From a virus, in IMG/VR virus record IMGVR_UViG_3300025543_000107, positions 1-33,697 of that record: 33,697 bases of DNA; one strand, written 5' to 3'. The position numbers and the translations under genes were made by a program. This document shows, piece after piece, positions 30,174 to 33,697 of this stretch; position 1 is the first letter of the stretch; each line of letters begins with the position of its first letter. Under the pieces are notes generated by a model, which ran no database searches, was not told where the DNA came from, and saw nothing but the letters and a program-made list of their open reading frames with translations.

Positions 30174-30653
30174 ATGGGGTACACACACTACTGGAAACAG
30201 TACAGAAACTTTGATGACAGAGAGTGGTCTGAGATCACTAAATTTGTCGGAAGACTTTGTAGATCTAAAGAAGGGAAAGCAATTCTTGGAACTACAGGTC
30301 AAGAGGATAAATTACTCATTGATGATTCAGAAATTATATTCAATGGTAAAAGAAAGTTTAATCAAAATTGTGAAACTTTTTTATTATCTAAAATAAAACC
30401 ATTACCAAGAGAAGAGTACGAAAAGAAAAATGGTTATTCTTTTCAATTTTGTAAGACTAATGAAATGCCTTACGATAAGTTTGTGACAGCAGCATTAATC
30501 ATAGCTAACAACATTGCGCCTAAAGCATTGGTCATAACATCGGATGGATTTAGAGAAGACTGGAGAGATGGACTGGATCTGGCTCATCAATATATGATCG
30601 GTCTTAGCTTGCCTAATAGTTTAAAAAATAAGTCGGAGTATAAAATAGCTTAA
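30174..30653 (+). CDS. 'MGYTHYW' family protein (159 aa)
   Basis: The start MGYTHYWKQYRNF and the later pattern IIFNGKRKFNQNCETFLL...FCKTNEMPYDKFVTAALIIA are those of a conserved family of unknown function in phages, bacteria and some eukaryotes. AAAGGAGG precedes the ATG. It lies between two methyltransferase genes with almost no space (1 base, then a TAATG overlap). This suggests shared expression. Confidence 0.75.
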   Translation: MGYTHYWKQYRNFDDREWSEITKFVGRLCRSKEGKAILGTTGQEDKLLIDDSEIIFNGKRKFNQNCETFLLSKIKPLPREEYEKKNGYSFQFCKTNEMPYDKFVTAALIIANNIAPKALVITSDGFREDWRDGLDLAHQYMIGLSLPNSLKNKSEYKIA

Positions 30654-31330
30654 TGGAATTATTTAATGACGATTGCTTAAAGGTATTACCTACGTTACCA
30701 AAAAATAGTGTAGATTTAATTATAACTTCTCCGCCTTATAATTTAGGAAACAAACATCATACAGGCAATAATTATCATCAAAGTTATAATGATAATTTAC
30801 CTGAGAATATTTACCAAGAACAACAATTAAATTTATTAAATGAATGTTTTAGAATTTTAAAAGACAATGGTTCTATTATGTATAATCACAAAAATAGAAT
30901 TAAAAATGGCATTCAAATTACTCCTTATGAATGGATTTTAAAAAGTAAATTTATAATTAAACAAGAAATTGTTTGGATAAACAGAAGTCAAAATTTTGAT
31001 AAGATTAGATTTTATCCATTTACTGAAAGAGTTTATTGGTTAGCGAAAGATGCAAAAACAAAACTTAATAATGTAATTAACAAACAAGATGTATTTGATT
31101 GGAAGGAATGGAAACCAGAAGGAACTAAAGGACTTCATAAAAGAGCATTTCCTGAAAAAATGGTTAATGATCTAATTAGTTGCTTTCCTAATGCACAATA
31201 TATTTGCGACCCTTATATGGGTTCAGGAACTACTGGAGTTGTTTGTAAAAATCTTAATAGAGAGTTTATTGGTATTGAAATGGATAAGAACTATTTTGAT
31301 ATAGCTAAGAATAGAATAGAAACTATATGA
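30653..31330 (+). CDS. DNA methyltransferase 2, beta-class, SPPY type (225 aa)
   Basis: Catalytic SPPYNLG lies at 26-32 and SAM-binding DPYMGSGTTG at 186-195. At 225 aa it is near the minimal size of this class. The N-terminal 30 residues nearly equal those of the next gene (LFNDDCLKVLPTLP versus LFNNDCLKVLPTIP), so the two arose by duplication. The recognition parts differ. It overlaps the next gene by 4 bases. Confidence 0.92.
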   Translation: MELFNDDCLKVLPTLPKNSVDLIITSPPYNLGNKHHTGNNYHQSYNDNLPENIYQEQQLNLLNECFRILKDNGSIMYNHKNRIKNGIQITPYEWILKSKFIIKQEIVWINRSQNFDKIRFYPFTERVYWLAKDAKTKLNNVINKQDVFDWKEWKPEGTKGLHKRAFPEKMVNDLISCFPNAQYICDPYMGSGTTGVVCKNLNREFIGIEMDKNYFDIAKNRIETI

Positions 31331-32109
31331 AATTATTTAATAATGATTGTCTAAAGGTATTACCGACAATACCTGATAAGTCTATTGATCTAATTATAAC
31401 AAGTCCACCATATAATTTAGGTTTAAAATATAATACTTACGAAGATTCAAAAAGTGATTACATAGAATGGTTAATAAATATTTTTAATAAATGCTGTAAT
31501 GTTTTAAAAGATGATGGTCATTTATTTATTAATTTATCTTCAAGTAAAGAAAATCCATTTACAGCATACAAAATTGCTGAAGGTATAAATTGGAAACTAC
31601 AAAACAATATTATTTGGGCTAAATCAGTTGAAATAGATGGTTATGTTAGGGGTTATAATACACCAACATCAAGTAAAAGATTTTTAAAAAATGGTTGGGA
31701 ACACTTATTTCACTTTACAAAATTTGGTAATACAAAAATAGATTTAAAATCTTCAGGTGTACCTTATAACAACAAATATAATAACGCAGAGAGAATGTTT
31801 AAAAAAACTGGTAAAAAGTGGACAACAACGACTAACTGTTGGCACATAACTTATAAAAGTAAAGCCACTAAAGAAATAACAAAACAAATTGCAGGGGATA
31901 AAAAACACCCAGCTATATTTCCTGAGAATTTAGTAGAAAAATGTTTAAAGGTTTCTGGTATAAAAAAGGGTAAAATTCTTGATCCTTTTATGGGCACAGG
32001 AACAACAGGTTTGGTTGCTAAAAAATACAAACTTAATTTTATAGGTATTGAATTAGACAAAGATTATTTTAAACATGCAAAGAATAGGTTAGAAACTATT
32101 TTGGTATGA
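31327..32109 (+). CDS. DNA methyltransferase 3, beta-class, SPPY type (260 aa)
   Basis: Catalytic SPPYNLG lies at 26-32 and SAM-binding DPFMGTGTTGLVA at 219-231. It is about 35 residues longer than its tandem paralog, mainly in the middle (about 110-190), where target recognition is expected. All three methylases are on one strand in one operon, so at least two, possibly three, DNA motifs may be modified. The ATG overlaps the previous stop. Confidence 0.92.
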   Translation: MKLFNNDCLKVLPTIPDKSIDLIITSPPYNLGLKYNTYEDSKSDYIEWLINIFNKCCNVLKDDGHLFINLSSSKENPFTAYKIAEGINWKLQNNIIWAKSVEIDGYVRGYNTPTSSKRFLKNGWEHLFHFTKFGNTKIDLKSSGVPYNNKYNNAERMFKKTGKKWTTTTNCWHITYKSKATKEITKQIAGDKKHPAIFPENLVEKCLKVSGIKKGKILDPFMGTGTTGLVAKKYKLNFIGIELDKDYFKHAKNRLETILV

Positions 32110-32288
32110 AACAAAAAACTTATACTTTGAAACAACTGAAGGCGATGTCTATCCAATATATTTTATCGGTACCCGACCATCCCGATCCAACGAAACGATC
32201 GATATTGAAGAGGAAGATTATAGAAATGCTAAAAAGCAAAAAAGCAGGAACTGATAAACAGCGCCTGCTTTTAAACTATGATGATTAA
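32106..32288 (+). CDS. Small basic protein (60 aa)
   Basis: The protein is Lys-rich and helical (TLKQLKAMSIQYILSVPDHPDPTKRSILKRKIIEMLKSKKAG). The ATG overlaps the methyltransferase stop. Its last third overlaps the terminator hairpin. No family is recognised; a DNA-binding role fits the charge. Confidence 0.6.
   Translation: MKQKTYTLKQLKAMSIQYILSVPDHPDPTKRSILKRKIIEMLKSKKAGTDKQRLLLNYDD
32240..32272 (+). terminator. Probable rho-independent terminator
   Basis: AAAAGCAGG (32240-32248) pairs with CCTGCTTTT (32264-32272), with a 15-base loop. The T-run is formed by the 3' arm. It lies in the 3' end of the 60 aa gene, closing the long operon. Confidence 0.6.
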
Positions 32289-32354
32289 TTTAAACCCAAA
32301 GGATGAAAATTGGTTATCATTATACCAAAACTAGCTTTATCTGTCACTAAAGCG

Positions 32355-32363
32355 TGTTATACT
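32355..32363 (+). promoter_or_regulatory. Extended -10 promoter for the 76 aa gene, near-leaderless
   Basis: TGTTATACT is an extended -10 element (TG, one base, TATACT). The ATG at 32374 is 10 bases after it, so the leader is at most a few bases, and no Shine-Dalgarno is present. Confidence 0.5.
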
Positions 32364-32373
32364 AATTTGATAC

Positions 32374-32604
32374 ATGGAAACTTTTATAATGATTGTAATG
32401 CTATGCCACCTGGACTTTATGGGTCAGGAGGGGTGTATTCCAATGACACCAAGTCCACAAATTTACTACAATTCTAAAAAAGAGTGCATGGAATCGATTG
32501 AAAAAAAGATAGATGAGATGAAAACTGTAGCTATTTACAATAATATACAAATTACGGGCATTTATGCGAATTGCCTTGAGGATAAGACCAAACCTAAAGC
32601 TTAA
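32374..32604 (+). CDS. Small Cys-containing, possibly exported protein (76 aa)
   Basis: A hydrophobic start (FIMIVMLCHLDFMG) with a Cys at 11 is followed by a body with Cys20, Cys38 and Cys67 region residues in a strand-helix pattern (YYNSKKECMESIEKKIDEM...IYANCLED). The pattern recalls small phage proteins that pass the inner membrane and form disulfides, possibly lipoproteins. The signal is short, so export is uncertain. It has its own promoter, right after a terminator. Confidence 0.6.
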   Translation: METFIMIVMLCHLDFMGQEGCIPMTPSPQIYYNSKKECMESIEKKIDEMKTVAIYNNIQITGIYANCLEDKTKPKA

Positions 32605-32608
32605 GAGA

Positions 32609-32636
32609 CCACGAACCACGGATAACGGACAACGTC
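32609..32636 (+). repeat. Degenerate heptamer array 3 (NNACGGA-type)
   Basis: Four units in register, ccacgaa-ccacgga-taacgga-caacgtc, start 4 bases after a stop codon. It is the longest of the three arrays. Confidence 0.7.
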
Positions 32637-32859
32637 AAATCCTACTATAGAAGTTATACAGATATTTAGACACTACTAAAAAATAAATGAGAAACTAGTG
32701 TACCTCTGTACCTCTTTAATGATTACTATTTAATATCAATAACTTAAGTCAAAAATAGAAGTGTACCTCTAGTGTACCTAGGTACAAAATAGTGTACCTC
32801 TAACTATGTTCTTGGTGCTCGTCTAACAAACGGGTCTTACTATATTGATTAATTTTCTG
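32637..32859. other. Gene-free, repeat-bearing region before the terminase genes
   Basis: No gene with support is seen here on either strand. It holds the GTACCTCT repeats (32697-32801) and a 12 bp palindrome. The whole stretch from the stop at 32604 to the start at 32899 is 294 bases, the longest untranslated stretch of the window. Confidence 0.7.
32697..32801 (+). repeat. GTGTACCTCT repeat cluster with GTACCTAGGTAC palindrome
   Basis: AGTGTACCTCT occurs at 32697-32707, 32760-32770 and 32791-32801. A near copy AGTGTACCTA is at 32771-32780 and a shorter GTACCTCT at 32708-32715. The perfect 12-base palindrome GTACCTAGGTAC lies at 32774-32785. Starts at 32760, 32771 and 32791 are 11 and 20 bases apart, close to whole helical turns. 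It could be an operator, a packaging site or an origin. Confidence 0.85.
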
Positions 32860-32865
32860 TATAAT
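32860..32865 (+). promoter_or_regulatory. -10 box for the terminase-side operon
   Basis: A perfect TATAAT, preceded by CTG, lies 33 bases before the start of the 110 aa gene. The -35 region (TTACTA, 17 bases upstream) is weak, so an activator acting at the repeats just upstream is possible. Confidence 0.55.
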
Positions 32866-32898
32866 CTCTTTAATAGAATTTGAACTGGAGAAGTTATT

Positions 32899-33231
32899 AT
32901 GAGTGAATATGAAACTAAAGACACTACTAAATCTGAAAGAGAGAAAAAAAGAAAACGATTTAAGATGATGCCGAAAGATGAATTTGATATACGATTTGAA
33001 AATAATCCTGACTTTGATACTCCTGATATGAGCAGAGCAAGAGATGGCGGTTTGATAAAAAAACAATTTAAATATGGCGGACTTACCAAACCTGGACTGT
33101 ATGCAAACATACATGCAAAGAGAAAACGAATTGCAGCTGGTTCTGGAGAAAAGATGAGAAAGCCTGGTGCTAAAGGTGCTCCGACTGCAAAACAATTTAA
33201 ACGAGCGGCTAAGACAGCAAAGAAAAAATAA
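32899..33231 (+). CDS. Small basic marine-phage protein with GGLTKPGLYAN motif (110 aa)
   Basis: The N-terminal half is charged and Lys-rich; the C-terminal half has GGLTKPGLYANIHAKRKRIAAG and GEKMRKPGAKGAPTAKQFKRAAKTAKKK. This C-terminal block is common in marine phages next to terminase or structural genes, with no known function. A GGL...F..GGL pattern (DGGLIKKQFKYGGL) recalls the GGLA motif of the virion proteins at 479 and 3134. GGAGAAG lies 9 bases before the ATG. The stop is directly followed by the TerS start. Confidence 0.75.
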   Translation: MSEYETKDTTKSEREKKRKRFKMMPKDEFDIRFENNPDFDTPDMSRARDGGLIKKQFKYGGLTKPGLYANIHAKRKRIAAGSGEKMRKPGAKGAPTAKQFKRAAKTAKKK

Positions 33232-33697
33232 ATGGGACAAAAACCTAGACACCAATTAACTGTTGATGATTTAACTCCTAAGCAGCAATTGTTTGTTGAT
33301 AAACTCATAGAACATTGGGGACAAAAAAATAAAATGGATATCGTTAAAGAAGTTTATGGTGAGCCTGGCAAAGAAATGTCTGACAAGTCTGCGTCTGCAA
33401 TAGGTGCAAGACTAACTAACAGAAAACTTCATCCACATGTAGTTGCTTATCTTGATAAGAAAAAAGCTGAAGCTGTAGCTGTATATGAAAAAGATAAATT
33501 AAGACGCTACAAAAGATTTGAGTATTATGCGAATAGTGCTGCTTCGGATAAACAATGGGCATCCGCAATTAACGCTGAATTTAGATCAGGCCAGTTAGCT
33601 GGTTTGTTTGTAGATAAACGAGAAGTAACTGTAAGTGGTCTGGAGGGTATGAGTCGTGTCGAACTTGAAAAAAAGTTGGAAGAACTTTCGAAAAAAA
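33232..33697 (+). CDS. terS: Terminase small subunit, 3' end cut off by the window
   Basis: The frame is open to the right edge (155 codons seen). LTPKQQLFVDKLIEHW is the usual start of small terminases, followed by a helix-turn-helix-like region with KLHPHVVAYLDKKKAEAV. The later SAINAEFRSGQLAGLF and EVTVSGLEGMSRVELEKKLEEL match the oligomerisation part of TerS proteins. TerS recognises the packaging site on phage DNA and hands it to the large subunit, which should lie just beyond the window. The recognition site may be in the repeats at 32697-32801. Confidence 0.85.
   Translation, partial: MGQKPRHQLTVDDLTPKQQLFVDKLIEHWGQKNKMDIVKEVYGEPGKEMSDKSASAIGARLTNRKLHPHVVAYLDKKKAEAVAVYEKDKLRRYKRFEYYANSAASDKQWASAINAEFRSGQLAGLFVDKREVTVSGLEGMSRVELEKKLEELSKK

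Noticed and set aside
32800-33308. Two long - strand open frames (151 and 161 codons) opposite the basic protein and terS
   Set aside because: They oppose genes with known motifs and good ribosome sites, and read as low-complexity Ser/Phe-rich shadows of Lys-rich sense codons.

Overview
This window is a 33.7 kb piece of a lytic-type tailed phage genome, AT-rich throughout, from a marine virus. The most likely host is an alphaproteobacterium of the SAR11/Pelagibacter kind. This rests on gene content typical of marine podovirus-like phages (Hsp20, a SpeD-like decarboxylase, a stand-alone exonuclease-polymerase family A DNA polymerase, the small basic 'GGLTKPGLYAN' protein beside the terminase) and on base composition. 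It is an inference, because no host gene is present. The genome is incomplete here: a glycosyltransferase is cut at the left edge and the small terminase at the right edge, and no large terminase, portal, capsid or tail-tube gene is seen. On a circular map the missing head and tail genes would lie between the right and left edges.

Layout. (1) 1-6.6 kb, + strand: end of a glycosyltransferase, then a virion/ejection-protein operon (405 aa protein, GNAT-fold protein, Gln-rich protein, 310 aa protein, 773 aa protein) and a small membrane protein. (2) 6.6-8.8 kb: PD-(D/E)XK exonuclease, SpeD-like decarboxylase, then a compact unit with a near-consensus promoter, hsp20, a long RNA hairpin that hides a ribosome binding site, an acidic 48 aa protein, a 26 aa membrane peptide and a bidirectional terminator. 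(3) 8.8-10.2 kb, - strand: SNF2-type helicase. (4) 10.3-18.8 kb, + strand: replication block with a putative ssDNA-binding protein, archaeo-eukaryotic-type primase, UvrD-like helicase, DUF3310 protein, two SAM-dependent methyltransferases and DNA polymerase A with Leu at the 762 position. (5) 18.8-20.6 kb, - strand: five small genes, including a ParB-like protein. (6) 20.7-24 kb, + strand: a long protein ending in a zeta-toxin-like kinase domain, then small unknown genes. (7) 24.2-29.2 kb: a dense island of small proteins (LPD29-like, DUF2958, zinc ribbons, an OB-like protein) resembling accessory genes of plasmids and polyvalent proteins, driven by repeated promoter-leader cassettes. (8) 29.2-32.3 kb: three DNA methyltransferases of the SPPY type, two of them tandem paralogs, plus a 'MGYTHYW' protein. 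(9) 32.3-33.7 kb: a small secreted-like protein, a repeat-rich intergenic region, the small basic protein and TerS.

The most interesting material is in the RNA and DNA signals: two long hairpins (17 and 18 bp) whose 3' side ends exactly at a start codon, one of them downstream of hsp20 and burying the Shine-Dalgarno; four copies of a promoter/leader element sharing TATAA(G/T)AT and TATGGGAT; several genes whose start codon lies where transcription should begin (apparently leaderless); three arrays of a degenerate NNACGGA heptamer at transcription-unit boundaries; and a cluster of GTGTACCTCT repeats with a 12 bp palindrome upstream of the terminase.
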